Origin: Paraspadella gotoi
Lineage: Eukaryota > Chaetognatha
NCBI GenBank assembly: GCA_051294375.1
Contig: CM119270.1
Span: 17,646,025 to 17,710,024, forward strand
DNA: 64,000 nucleotides
Direction: 5' to 3'
Shown: positions 47,135 through 58,031 of the stretch, in pieces
Layout: each line of letters opens with the position of its first letter
How positions within the stretch are numbered: position 1 is the stretch's first letter
Translations under genes and position numbers: made by a program
Notes under the pieces: generated by a model
What the model saw: the letters and a program-made list of their open reading frames with translations, nothing else
Databases searched by the model: none
What the model was told of the DNA's origin: nothing

Positions 47135-47203
47135 CCAAAAGATTTACCCATTCGGTGTAATCGTCCGAGGTGATTTTGAATGATGTTGACGATTGTCTAA
47201 TGT
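47135..47203 (-). CDS. Weak exon candidate
   Basis: The acceptor-like GGTCAATAG precedes it and the donor TTTTGG followed by GTGAGT ends it. The frame gives DIRQSSTSFKITSDDY then TEWVNLLG. The peptide is plausible but short, and the acceptor is poor. Confidence 0.25.
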
Positions 47204-47333
47204 CTATTGACCGCCGCATAAAATTCCCGTCCTCTTTCTCAATAATTGGAATTATTTATACACTCGCCAAAACGCACGTACAATTAGCGATCCACTAACG
47301 CTCCCTACTTGTTCGCCTGACCTTAGAACTTAC

Positions 47334-47446
47334 CCTAAACTCTTGGCGCCGCCGCGGGAGCCCAATCTTGGCCTCACCCTTTCGACCAAGAAAGAGACTT
47401 GGCTTTCATTGCGAAGTGCAAAACTATTTCGCCTCCATTGAAAAAC
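47334..47446 (-). CDS. Weak exon candidate
   Basis: The acceptor is AAAACGATCAG and the donor TTTAGG followed by GTAAGT (strong). The frame gives VFQWRRNSFALRNESQ, VSFLVERVRPRLG, then SRGGAKSL. A second frame (NGGEIVLHFAMKAKSLSW) is open to 47378, so the frame is uncertain. Confidence 0.28.
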
Positions 47447-47513
47447 CTGATCGTTTTGGTTTCCTTCTCAAGAACTGTTGATCTTGTGAACTCGAAATGT
47501 TTGGCTTTAGTGG

Positions 47514-47514
<1 letters not shown>

Positions 47515-47550
<36 letters not shown>
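47515..47550 (+). repeat. (CT)n microsatellite
   Basis: Pure CT run. Confidence 0.9.
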
Positions 47551-47552
<2 letters not shown>

Positions 47553-48032
47553 CCCTCCTTTTTTTTTTTCCCCTCTAACGTCTCCTTTCGCACTCTGCCT
47601 CACTTTACTTACCTTTTATCGTTGTCTTCACCCAGTCCATTCTTCAATTATTTTCCTTTTACGTTTTTCCTTTACTTACTCACACCTTACTTTCTTTTCT
47701 TCCGTCTCGTGTTCGCTCTTTTTCGCCAGCCTTCATTTCTTTACTTCCAAATTTATGAACGAAAAAACATATTACGTTTTCATCCTTACGAACGATAATC
47801 AATTTAGGTAACATTAAAATTATAAATGTATTTAAATAAACACTACAACCTCTGTTACTTACACATCACGGCATGCTATTTATATTTTTGACCCGGCTAT
47901 AAATCATTGTTTTGTCGGATTTTTTTTGCATTTGAGATATAAAATTAATAATTTGAATGTCTTTCATTTCCTTCTTAACTTTAAAACCATAATAAACATA
48001 ATAATAATAACTAATAATAATAAAAATAAAAA

Positions 48033-48210
48033 TTAATCTATATTTTCAACCTCCACCATTCTTTTCGCTACTCTTCTCCAAACTTTATGTGATATAAAAT
48101 TTGTCAAATCCTCGAACTTCCTCTTCCTCCTCCTCCTCCTCTTCCTCCTCCTAATCCCGGGCGTCGTCTCTGTTATTGATACTGATGAGGAGATTAAGGA
48201 CTTTTGGTTA
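48033..48210 (-). CDS. Candidate terminal exon, basic C-terminus
   Basis: A T-rich acceptor (TTTTTTCGTGATCAG) precedes it. The frame is open to TAA (48033-48035): NQKSLISSSVSITETT, a run of Arg/Lys from an (AGG)n stretch, then KFEDLTNFISHKVWRRVAKR and MVEVENID. The end portion reads like a genuine amphipathic helix. The exon leads back to the 10-N gap at 48237, so its upstream neighbour is not seen. Product not recognised. Confidence 0.42.
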
Positions 48211-48236
48211 CTGATCACGAAAAAAGATCCGGAGGA

Positions 48237-48246
48237 NNNNNNNNNN
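48237..48246. other. Assembly gap (10 N)
   Basis: It separates the exon candidate at 48033-48210 from the foldback element. Confidence 0.99.
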
Positions 48247-48265
48247 ATATAAAAATAAAGACATA

Positions 48266-48733
48266 AAAATATTTATTTCTAAATTTTATATTTTATAAAA
48301 ATTTAGTTAACTATATTTATTAATAATTATGAGTAAAAATTAGGTTAAAGTTAAAAAATAATAATTTCAAAATTTTTTTCATGGATTTGCATTCTTTGCA
48401 AAAAGTTGACATAAGAAAATATAATTTTTATATCAAAATTACGTCATTAAGTTGGTCAAAATTCAGAAAAACTATAATTTTAAGCCAAAATTTGAAAAAT
48501 TAAACAAAAATAATAGTTTTTTATTTTTTTAACCTACTTAATGATAGAATTTTTTAAAATGGATTATACTTTCTTATATCAACTTTTTGTAAGGAATTCA
48601 AATCCGGTTTTAAAATTTTAATTTTTTTATTTTTTACTTTAGCTTATTTTTTATTATTATTTATTAATAAATATAGCTAACAAACTATTAATAAAATATA
48701 AAATTAGTAAATAAACTTACCAAAATATTTATA
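48266..48733. mobile_element. AT-rich foldback (MITE-like) element, diverged family member
   Basis: The two halves are near reverse complements for about 230 bp each. AAAATATTTAT at 48266 pairs with the mirror text near 48725. GGATTTGCATTC (48383) pairs with GGAATTCAAATCC (48594-48606), and AAAAGTTGACATAAGAAA pairs with TTTCTTATATCAACTTTT. The core words (GATTTG, AAAAGTTGA, TCATTAAGT) are shared with the element at 8735-9100. No coding frame. Confidence 0.65.
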
Positions 48734-49586
48734 TGGATCTTTACTTTCATATTATGTAAGTTAAATATAGCTTTTATAAAATCTTAATAATTTGAGTTTT
48801 TATCACTCTAGACAATGTTTGCTGCCAATTTTTAATAGCACTTTAATTGCTGCAAAAATCGCCATTTCCGACAAAGAAGATGAGACTATACAAAAAATGG
48901 TTATCATCATCGAATTCTACAGACTTTATTACACTAAAATAGCTATGTACCTCACTTGATTTGTTATATTTCGTTATTTTCAATGTGGGGGGAAGGAGGA
49001 TGTGGAAGGGGGGATTGTGGGGGGAAAGAGGATATGGAAGGGGGATTGTGGGGGGAAGGGAGGATGTGGAAGGGGGATTGTGGGGGGAGGGGAGGATGTG
49101 GGAATGGATTTGTGGGAAGAAGCAAGATTGTTGGAAGGGGGAATTGGGGGGGGGAAAGGAGGGATGTGGCGAAGGGGGGATTGTGGAAAGAGTTTAAAAA
49201 GTGGGATCGAGTTTGGTAAGTTTTAAAAAAATCGAAGGGAAAAGAGGAAATATTGTGGGGTTTTAAGACGAGCGAGATTATAGAGCCGAATTGTATTTGA
49301 CTGTTGTTGTCGTTGCTGTTCATGATGATGTAGGCAGATGGAAGAGATTGTTGCGTAACAGAAACAAAGAGGTTGATGACCGGATATATGTTATTAAGTC
49401 TATTGAGAGAACGATAAAAAATGAAGGAAACATTAATTTGAATCGATTTATTTAAAATCTGAAATAGTTCAATGTGGCTCTTGTTTTATATTTGGATAGA
49501 GAACCTAACTCGTATCCATTCAAAAAGCCGTTGACACCTTGTCCTGCCCCACCCTTCCCCCACTTTCCCCCTCTTTTCCCTCCAAG
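48734..49586. other. Non-coding, with a G-rich minisatellite
   Basis: AT-rich to about 48960. A G-rich repeat of about 25-30 bp follows (48985-49185), with GGATGTGGAAGGGGGATTGT as its clearest unit. Open frames there are Gly/Trp/Lys-rich artefacts of the repeat. Confidence 0.6.
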
Positions 49587-49758
49587 GAACCAGATTCGAA
49601 GACATCTCCAACCGCGGATCCTCGCGTCTCGTGCTCGGGTCAAGAATCTCTACTCCGATTCTCTTCCGCGCTCAACTAACGGAAAATTCTCTGAACGTTA
49701 TCGCTCGTTTCTGGGCGGACCGAGAAGTTCGGTTCACAGAAGGGCATATTGGGCCTCG
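49587..49758 (+). CDS. Weak exon candidate
   Basis: The acceptor is TTTTCCCTCCAAG and the donor GGCCTCG followed by GTAGGT. The frame gives TRFEDISNRGSSRLVLGS, TPILFRAQLTENSLNVIA, then RFWADREVRFTEGHIG. A second frame is also open. Product not recognised. Confidence 0.3.
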
Positions 49759-50177
49759 GTAGGTAGAAAGTTTTTGGGGGTTGGGGTAAGTGGAGGGTTA
49801 TTGGCTTTTAGTTGGGGTCTCAAGGTCGTGTTGGCGGGTTTGTCGAGTTGAGTGCAGTCTTGGCCAAAAAGGTCCAAGTTTGATTTGGTGAATGAGTTTA
49901 ATGACCACAGAAGGTAACAATTAGGGCAGGTATTATTGAGCGTAAATATAGAATGGGCGCTGTTGGTGGAATGAGAGCGAAATTGACCCTCCAGTTTAAT
50001 GTGGGAGGTAATTTTTTCAAATGTTGAGTTTTTTGGTTTTAAGGCTTGATTTTGGAGAAACTGAGAAACGAGATCTTGTCCCGAGTCAAAAGATTGTGAA
50101 TTCAAAATGGTGAAGAGATGATGAGATGAGTTCACTCGACTTTCACAATCTCTCCGTTTTCGAACTCTGATGTTCAC
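49734..50177 (-). CDS. Unsupported open frame of 147 codons
   Basis: It is the longest frame in the window not built on a simple repeat. The composition is Asn/Ser/Thr/Leu-rich with HLFTILNSQSFDSGQDLV and TCPNCYLLWSLNSF. An acceptor-like GTGTGAACATCAG lies just upstream. It overlaps the plus-strand candidate by 25 bp; at most one is likely real. It could be chance. Confidence 0.25.
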   Translation of the reverse strand: MNIRVRKRRDCESRVNSSHHLFTILNSQSFDSGQDLVSQFLQNQALKPKNSTFEKITSHIKLEGQFRSHSTNSAHSIFTLNNTCPNCYLLWSLNSFTKSNLDLFGQDCTQLDKPANTTLRPQLKANNPPLTPTPKNFLPTEAQYALL

Positions 50178-50329
50178 ACCGAAAGTAGGCTGTGGATGGA
50201 ACGAGCTGAAGTTTACTTATCGACGAATGTGAGTCTTTTGTCTTTCATTATCTGCTTTTGTGTATTTATTTAATGAAAGAAAATATTTTTTGTCGTTTAC
50301 GACCGTAGTAGTCAATTATCGAGAATTCT

Positions 50330-50448
50330 TTATGTTAAAATCAAACGAGATGAAGGCGGGTATCGAGAGGATATGCCACCTGGATTGCTCTTGAATAGAA
50401 GTGTTGCTGCGTTTTTTGACCCCTTAGTGTGGAGAGAATTTATAACGT
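50330..50448 (+). CDS. Weak exon candidate, possible C-terminus
   Basis: It follows an acceptor-like TTACGACCGTAG (about 50309). The frame codes RILYVKIKRDEGGYREDMP then PGLLLNRSVAAFFDPLVW and REFIT to TAG. It would join in phase to a short exon ending at 50228 (donor AAT followed by GTGAGT). A different frame continues past the stop to 50620. It may be a broken gene or chance. Confidence 0.25.
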
Positions 50449-50979
50449 AGAATCCAAACCTAAGATGTTGAAGCAAAGATATGACTTTAAAACTAGGTGT
50501 ATTAAACTGTTCTCTATAATCTATATGTTGCTGTTCTTCAAACATATTGTCGCATCGGGAAAATTTCGCCACTTCGAACTGCCATTGTATAGGAACAGTC
50601 TACGTAATATACGAAGATAGGTGAGATTACGAGAAAGTGTCTTTAAGCTTCGAAATCATATGTAAACAATACCAAAGATTACGCTCAACACGCATTCGAA
50701 AGTGATTTAGCAAACATGAATCTCTTCCACAAGTATCCCGAAGACGAACGTAGAGAAACGGACGACGACGACGACAGACGAAGATGTGAAGAGCTATTAA
50801 CCAATTAAAAATAATATCCCGTAAAATCCAATGAAATATCTTTCACAGTTGGGAGACGTTTATTTACTTCTAAGAATCAAGTTTATTAAAACGCCTGTCA
50901 CATAAAATATTTTACTATTTATGTACTTCTTGAGACTTTTAAAATATCATAAACTTAAACTACGCGACAAAATTTTTTC

Positions 50980-51004
50980 NNNNNNNNNNNNNNNNNNNNN
51001 NNNN
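50980..51004. other. Assembly gap (25 N)
   Basis: Gap between AT-rich sequence and a CCTGCCC start; no duplicated flank was noticed. Confidence 0.99.
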
Positions 51005-52096
51005 CCTGCCCTTTTTTGATCCAATTAAAAAGGGGGAATCAGTCACTCAACGCTCGTTTGACATTTTATATAAGACGAGAGAGAAAAAAAAATCTTTGGG
51101 ACCGAAATCTCGTCTCCGAAGGAAAAACGAGTTTATTTCCGAGCCCCCCTCTTCCCGACCCCTCCTGCTCCCTCCACCTCCCCTCATCGCATGCCCATCT
51201 AGATATCCCCCCCCGCTGAAACTTACCCCGTTTTTAATAATAATCTTTTCTCGTCCTGGTAAGTTCGTCGAAAATTAAATTTTCTGGTTTAAGATTCTGC
51301 CGACGATTTAATATTTTTTTTAATTTGTTTTTGTTTTTGTTTTTTGAGGGGAAAACTGGATAAATCATTGATTAATTATTTTAAATCCTCATTTCTGTAA
51401 TCGTTGATTCATTGATTTATTCATTGATTCATTTATTTATTAATTGATTCATTCATTGATTCATTAATTAATTAATTCATTCATTCATTCATTCATTCGT
51501 TTTTTCTTTTATTCATTCATTCATTCGATCAAATTTACAAAGTTAATATTAAATATCAAAAACATTCTCTCTTTTCAAAAAATTGTTTGTTTACTATAAT
51601 AAAATATACTTCCCAAATCATTTTACTCGCGTAGAAACCAAAACCACCACATATTTGAACTCATGATCGGATTTTATAGTATTTTCTTTTTTTCTTCGGA
51701 ATCACCCATTAAACCAAGAACCCGCGACGGCTGCCCCCCGGTCTTTTCCTCCTCCTCCTCCTCCTCCTCCTCCTCCCCTCGCCCCCCTACGACCCAACTT
51801 TTCACTCAGATCCGAGTTTGGCAGTTTTGGGCTAATTGAGGTCAAACTCAGTTTTTTTTTTCGGGTGAGTTCGAATCATCGCGAGAAGAGACTCCATTTT
51901 AGATTTGGTGAGGGGTGAGTGAGTGGGAGGGGGCGAGTGGGGGGGGGATGAGTGGGGTTGATGGGGCGTAAGTCAGGGGACAGAGAGACATAATCGAAAT
52001 TCTAATAGAAAATAAGTTAAGTATGGTTATTGTTATTTGTTAATGCAGTGGCGTGCATAGAGAAATACGACCTCCGCTAATTTTTTTTTTTCGCAG
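51005..52096. other. Non-coding with TTCA and CCT repeats
   Basis: C-rich text (51140-51215), (TTCA/TTGA)n at 51395-51530, (CCT)n at 51748-51775, a G-rich patch at 51905-51965. A plus-strand donor-like CCTG/GTAAGT stands at 51258 without a clear exon. Confidence 0.45.
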
Positions 52097-52157
52097 GTCA
52101 CCTGCACCCCGTACCCCTCGTGCCCCCGTGCCCCCCGTGCCCCCCATGCCCCCCTAA
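52097..52157 (+). CDS. Candidate short terminal exon, proline-rich
   Basis: One of the best acceptors in the window (12 T, CGCAG). One frame gives SPAPRTPRAPVPPVPPMPP to TAA. The other two frames are also open, because the DNA is a GTGCCCCCC repeat, so the frame is not established. Confidence 0.3.
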
Positions 52158-52399
52158 AATCAACCCATCCCATTCCTTTACTAAATTAACTTAACAATTC
52201 AGAAAGAAGGTTTGAGTCCTTTAATAAATTACACATTGTTATTTTTTGGTTTGTATTTTAATATTTCCTACAGGTACAGTTACACAATATTTCACAAAAT
52301 TGAAAGCTATTATTTCTCTTATTTATATTTTTTTTTCAAATAAGTCTGAAATCCAAAGTACAAAAGTCCAAAATTCCAAAACGTCCAAAATTAAATTTA

Positions 52400-52690
52400 T
52401 TGATTAGCATCATTGATATCAATACGAAACCAAGTGAGACAAAGTCGAGTTGCCTCCTAACCGATGACGACAAAAACGACGACGATGACGACGACAACGA
52501 AGACGACAACGACGACGAATACGGCGACAATGAGTCCCGCTCTCCTGATGGCGACATCACGGAAGAGGACGACGACGACGACGACGACGACGATGGCCAT
52601 GAAACGACAATGAATTTTAGCGCCTCAACGAATGACCGTCATAGAAGTTTCTCCGAGCGAGAAAATGGCTCCAATACTGGAAACGAGTGA
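52400..52690 (+). CDS. Weak Asp-rich open frame
   Basis: It codes 96 residues: a start of mixed composition (MISIIDINTKPSETKSSCLL), two poly-Asp blocks from GAC repeats, then TTMNFSASTNDRHRSFSE. An overlapping frame (52632-53039) has poly-Thr and poly-Asp. GAC arrays open frames easily, so support is weak. Confidence 0.18.
   Translation: MISIIDINTKPSETKSSCLLTDDDKNDDDDDDNEDDNDDEYGDNESRSPDGDITEEDDDDDDDDDGHETTMNFSASTNDRHRSFSERENGSNTGNE

Positions 52691-52691
<1 letters not shown>

Positions 52692-52776
<85 letters not shown>
52692..52776 (+). repeat. (GAC)n microsatellite
   Basis: About 27 GAC units, ending with GATGAC variants. Confidence 0.95.
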
Positions 52777-52779
<3 letters not shown>

Positions 52780-53544
52780 TGACGACGACAAAAAGACCCA
52801 CCGCAGAAGAAACGACTTCTACGACCCACGTTTACAATGTCTCTGACCTTGGACACGACGACGACGACGACGACGACACTGGATACCATGACAACGAGAG
52901 AAGCAACAACAACGACAACAACGATCTGACGTTTTTCTCCGACGACGACGACAACGACGACGATGACGACGACGACAACCATTTTATGGACCTACGAATT
53001 TCGGACATCAATCTTAACAACGAGGACATGTACAAATGACGATGACGACGACGACGACGACGACGAAGTCGAAAATTTCTTTGTAGCCAGTGCGACTTTT
53101 TCAACTCCGCACGAAGTAAAAACTAAAAAAACTTCTTGGATGTCGGGAATTTTCTCGTGGTTTCAGTTTTTGGTTTGTTTTTTGTTTTTTACCCCTAGAT
53201 CTTTCTATCTTTTATTTTTTCTGTCTTACTGTTTTTGTTTTTTTTATCTTTCTTTTTTTTTCTTTGTCTTTTTTTCATCCTTTCTGTCACTTTGTTATTT
53301 AGTTTTTTTTTGGCGAAGTTTCTTTCTATTTTCGTCGACTTTTTTCTTTCTAGTAAAATCTCTCGTAGAGTGACTCAACTTTTTTCTCCAAATTGAGACA
53401 AATAGTTCGTCTCGTCAGTTCTTCTTTTAGTTTCACGAGTTAGAATATGAAATTTGAGACACTGAAATTAATAGTAAAATATGTATTGTAAAGTATAATT
53501 TTTTGTTACGGAACAGCGAAAAGGACAGTGATGACCAATGATGA

Positions 53545-53751
53545 CGGACTCACCGACAAACTGATTTACTGTCATCACTTTTAAAAGATGACATTTGTAA
53601 AAGAGTGAGAAGACGGAGAAAACAAGGCCAGGACAAAGAAGACAAAGATGAAGACAATGACGACAGAATAACTGAGACAATAATATTTCGACGACGACAA
53701 GGACGACGATTAGAACGACGATCGAATGACGACGACGACGACGACGACTGA
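53545..53751 (+). CDS. Weak exon candidate, charged
   Basis: A 68-codon frame lacking an ATG: THRQTDLLSSLLKDDICK, then RRRRKQGQDKEDKDEDND, RITETIIFRRRQGRRLE, ending in poly-Asp at a GAC run. The first third is not explained by the repeat. The minus strand is also open here. Confidence 0.22.
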   Translation, partial: RTHRQTDLLSSLLKDDICKRVRRRRKQGQDKEDKDEDNDDRITETIIFRRRQGRRLERRSNDDDDDDD

Positions 53752-53825
53752 ACGACACGATGGATAACACGATCGAATGACAAACGGAAAGAGAAAAACC
53801 TGGGCGACGCTCCTGATTTCACAGC

Positions 53826-53844
53826 TCTCTCTCTCTCTTCCTTC

Positions 53845-53877
<33 letters not shown>

Positions 53878-53926
53878 CTCTCTTCTCTCTCTCTTCTCTC
53901 TCTACTCTCTCTCTCTGTCACTCTTC
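53826..53926 (+). repeat. (CT)n microsatellite
   Basis: CT array with TTC breaks, 75 bp from a (GA)n array of similar length. Confidence 0.9.
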
Positions 53927-53996
53927 CTTCTATTCTTGGCTCAAGCCGGGAAACAAAGTGAAGATGAGAAAAAAGAAAGAAAGGAAAGAAAGTAAA

Positions 53997-53997
<1 letters not shown>

Positions 53998-54074
<77 letters not shown>

Positions 54075-54076
54075 CA
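53998..54076 (+). repeat. (GA)n microsatellite
   Basis: Nearly pure GA. With the CT array at 53826 it forms a long imperfect inverted repeat. Confidence 0.92.
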
Positions 54077-54381
54077 TAGAGAAAGGAAGGAAGAAGACGA
54101 AATGGGGGCGAAGATTAGGTTTAGCGAGTTACACTGATAGCCTCTGTAATGGCGGTGGCAACTAGACCGACAGTAACGACGCCGACGACGACGACGACAA
54201 CGACGACGACGACTACCATCCACCTCGCGCTCGACTCGGGATACGAAGACGATTTATTTAAATTAACCTTAACGCTCTTTTGTCCCTGCGCAGTTGAGGG
54301 GCGAAGGAGGCGCAGTTCTGCTATTTGACGCTCGGGAGATGGCGTCGCTTGTTTATGTGACAATCGTGGAACAAACAGGAA

Positions 54382-54444
<63 letters not shown>

Positions 54445-54445
54445 A
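54382..54445 (+). repeat. (GAC)n microsatellite
   Basis: About 21 pure units. Confidence 0.95.
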
Positions 54446-56285
54446 ATTACCGAGTCATTAACCGACCACCGGAAAAGCTACTTTAGTATTGATACAATAC
54501 AATACAATACAAAACAATTGTAAGTGAAACGTCGCTGACCGGATCTGAGTTATACTAAAAAATGGAGCATTGTTGTCCACGACGACGACGACGATGATGA
54601 TGATAATAATGATGATGATGATTGATAATGATGATTATGATGATGATGACGAGGATTATGATACTTTTGATAGTGATAATAAGGATGGATATGATAAAAT
54701 CGTCGTCTATTAATTTTGCTCAACAAAAATAATCCAACTAATTTCACGTCATTTTTTCTTTGTTTTTTTTTCTGTTTGTCGCTGACTAATTCTTGGATGC
54801 AGGTAAGTCAATCATAGTTAGTTTTAGTTATACGTATTATTCGAAGTTATTACAGTTTATCCCTCGCAATTTTTTTATATTATTTTTGGGAAGAGGACAT
54901 TAAGTTTACGTCTCTACTCTTTATTCAATTTATCGTTTCTGCTTCTACAACATTTTACTTTGTAAGAGGAAGTTTAACGAGAATGTGGTTTGTGGAGCAA
55001 TTGGAAAATCATTAGTTGGAAAAAACATCTATTTCGTTGTTCTCTTTTTTTTTTTTTGTCGATGTCGGCTTTTGCTACGATGCTATCTATCAAACGATAC
55101 GGAAAACAGTGTGGACAAAAGATCAACGCTCATTTATTTAAATATAATACACAAAAGGACCAGTGTTTTTAAGTCACCGTAAAAAAAATAAAGAATGACG
55201 GATCATTTTAAAAACAATTTGAAATAATTACTAAATTAAATATAAAATGTGGCGATAACATTATTTTTAAAACTACTTTGCTGATTAATCCTCGTGCAAG
55301 TTATTTCCATTGCTCTTGAAACAAAAGGGAAGTTTCTGTTCGCCGTTCGGAGACTCGCTCTGTCGAGTGGAGGAAGAACTAAGACTTGAACGATGCTATT
55401 ATGTTTTGATCAAAGTAAGGTTTCCAGTTTCTTTTAGCAAATCAATACGTTTTCATAAATTCATTGTTTGTTTCGTTATAATATGATTCTTTATTCCGTC
55501 TCGTGTCGGAGTAGAACATTGTTAAAGTTGGTGATCGGTTTTAAAATCTATAAATAAGAATCAAAGGTCAACATTGGTTTTTATTTATGTATCTTTTTTT
55601 ATTTTACTTTTACTTTCAAACATTAATAAAAGCAAGTACTTTTGAAATTCTCGTTTTGATAAAATTCGTGAGAGAATTTATTTTTTTCAAATAATTTTTA
55701 TATTTTTCGTTTCGGTAAAAAAAAATGGATATCGGGTTTCGGCCTCAGTTATCGAAAAAAGTTTTATTTGATATTCATAGAAGTTAATGGGAAAAATAAC
55801 CGTTTAAAATACCTCCTTAAAAATTAATGTTTTGATTTCAAGAGTTTATCTATGAGCCATGACTTTGGTTTTTAAGTAAAGTATAATGACAGCATTGTTT
55901 TACTTTATCAAGATGTATTAATATGAATATCGAAAATAGAAACGAGAAACTGGATTCCGTATCGTGATTTGATGACATTTAGGTTATATTCGTAGATAAA
56001 AGATTTCGTTTGACAACAATAATATTGATATTAATAATTAATAAATTGGTTGTTCCCCGTATTTCTTCTTTATTCCCGCCTTCCTTTCGAAATTCAGGCA
56101 AGTTCAATTATTCATTTCATTTAAAATTTATTTATTTAGTTTTATTTTAAAAAAAAACCAATTCATTTAAAAACGATTAAAAAACAAAACTTCCCGATGT
56201 TTCTTGAGTTTTTGTCTTCTGATGCTTGTGACGTGAAAGAGTGAAAAAGAAGGTGAGTCAACATCGAAAAGGAGAGGAAAAATCC
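54446..56285. other. AT-rich stretch without a recognised gene
   Basis: It has a (GAT)n run at 54590-54655 and AT-rich intron-like DNA after. Donor-like GGTAAG sites occur (54802) but no convincing exon. Confidence 0.45.
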
Positions 56286-56288
56286 AAT

Positions 56289-56289
<1 letters not shown>

Positions 56290-56369
<80 letters not shown>
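56290..56369 (+). repeat. (CT)n microsatellite
   Basis: Forty pure CT units. Confidence 0.95.
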
Positions 56370-56370
<1 letters not shown>

Positions 56371-56714
56371 ATAAGAAAAATATTGGGTCTTCCCATGAAT
56401 TTTTCATGTCCGCTTTTTTTTTCGCGGGTTTTTTGTGGTCGGGCGGGGCTTCCCACGGACAGAAGTCTTCAGCGCACGTACTCTCCCCTTTTGCTACTTC
56501 TTGTATCGGGACAAAAAGGGGACATTTTTTAGTCGACGGATTTCGCTTGTATTTTTTGGTGCAAGCTTAAGCACAAACATACAGCTTTCTACTTATCTAT
56601 TCCATGTACGTTTCAGTATTCGCTCCTTTTTATCGGCCCTTTCTTTCTTTCTCTCTCTCTTTCGTCATTCCTGTTTACCCGTTCCATACATATTCTATTC
56701 CCGTTGATCCGGCC

Positions 56715-56840
56715 ATGACAGGTCGTCACTCTTTCATCTCCCCCTTGTCACTGCTAACACCCTTGACCACCTGTCTGTTGTAACCCCTGTCACCCCTTTT
56801 CACTCCTTGTCAAACCTGTCACCCATGTCAGCCCTTATCG
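56715..56840 (+). repeat. Degenerate CTGTCACCC repeat
   Basis: Irregular units such as CTGTCACCCCTT, CTTGTCAAAC and ATGTCAGCCC recur about every 12-20 bp. Confidence 0.5.
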
Positions 56841-57017
56841 GCGACGTGATTCACTATCGTCATCGCTACTCGTGATGTCGAATTAATCCGATCACAATTT
56901 TTGATTCGACCGAAAGAGAAGCAAATCTCAAAAAGAAAGAGACGCAAGACTCACAGGTTGACCTGAACTCACTCGTCGTCCGGGTTGTTCCTTAATACTC
57001 TACAAAATTGGAGGGGA

Positions 57018-57475
57018 TTCATTCATTCATTCATTCATTCATTCATTCATTCATCATTCATTCATTCATTCATCATTCATATCATTCATTCACTCATTCA
57101 TTCATTCATCATTCATCATTCATTCATATCATTCTTCATTCATATCATTCATAATATTCAATATCATTCATTCATTCCATTTCTTCATTCACTCATTCGT
57201 ATTTCATATCATTCATTCATTCATTCATTCATTCATATAAATTCATATCATTTATCATTCATTCATTCATATAATAGTTCATTCACTTTCGATTCATTCA
57301 TTCACGCAAAATTCATTATCATTCATTCATTATTCATTCATTTCATTCATCACATCGTCAATAATTCAGTTCATCTCGTATATCATTCATTCATTGCATT
57401 GCATATACTATTTCATTCATTCATTTCATTCATTAATTCATTCATTCTATCATTTCATTCATTAATACTATTTTT
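57018..57475 (+). repeat. (TTCA)n microsatellite, long and irregular
   Basis: TTCA units with ATATCA and ATAA interruptions over about 450 bp. The 176-residue His/Ser/Phe frame here is an artefact. Confidence 0.92.
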
Positions 57476-57517
57476 CAAGGAAGACAAGCTTCTAATCCGA
57501 AGCGCAGGTTTTTAATC

Positions 57518-57637
57518 TCAGTCTTCCTTACCTTTCGCTTTATTCTTCGACGATCCGCCCTTTCCTCCAGCGTTTCGCCCAGCGCCAGAATTCCTCCACC
57601 TTTTCACCAATCGTGACTTACCTATCAACGGAATTCC
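57518..57637 (-). CDS. Candidate basic C-terminal exon
   Basis: The frame codes GIPLIGKSRLVKRWRNSGAG, then RNAGGKGGSSKNKAKGKED to TGA. Two strong donor-like sites (GTAAGTCAC and GTAAGGAAG) also lie in it on this strand, so part may be intron. The second local copy (58099 on) is frameshifted. Product not recognised. Confidence 0.28.
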   Translation of the reverse strand, partial: GIPLIGKSRLVKRWRNSGAGRNAGGKGGSSKNKAKGKED

Positions 57638-57750
57638 TCACCCGACTCGCCCTCTATCGCCGAGAATTCCTTTTACTCTTGTTTCAGGTTGCCAGACTTT
57701 TTTTTTTTTGCTTTTGGCCTGCTCTCTCTCTTCTCCCTCCTCGCTTCTCT

Positions 57751-57786
<36 letters not shown>

Positions 57787-57815
57787 CCACCCTCTCTCTC
57801 TTTTCCTCCTCTCTC

Positions 57816-57847
<32 letters not shown>

Positions 57848-58006
57848 TCCTCTCCTCTCTCTCTCTCTCTGCTCTTCTCTCTCTTCTCCCACCCTCTCTC
57901 CCTCCTCTTTTTTTTCCTCTCTCTCGTTCTCTCTCTCTCTCGTCCTCTCTCTCTCCTCCCATCTCTCTCTCCATCTCTCTCTCCAGTCGTCCCTCTTCTC
58001 TCTCCT

Positions 58007-58031
58007 NNNNNNNNNNNNNNNNNNNNNNNNN
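58007..58031. other. Assembly gap (25 N)
   Basis: Flanked on both sides by the duplicated block 57474-57716 / 58099-58332. Confidence 0.99.

Noticed and set aside
51827-51880. Possible tRNA (A-box-like GGGCTAATTGAGG and B-box-like GAGTTCGAATC)
   Set aside because: The T-stem does not pair and no acceptor stem could be drawn.
56985-57515. 176-codon His/Ser/Phe-rich frame
   Set aside because: Direct translation of the TTCA array.
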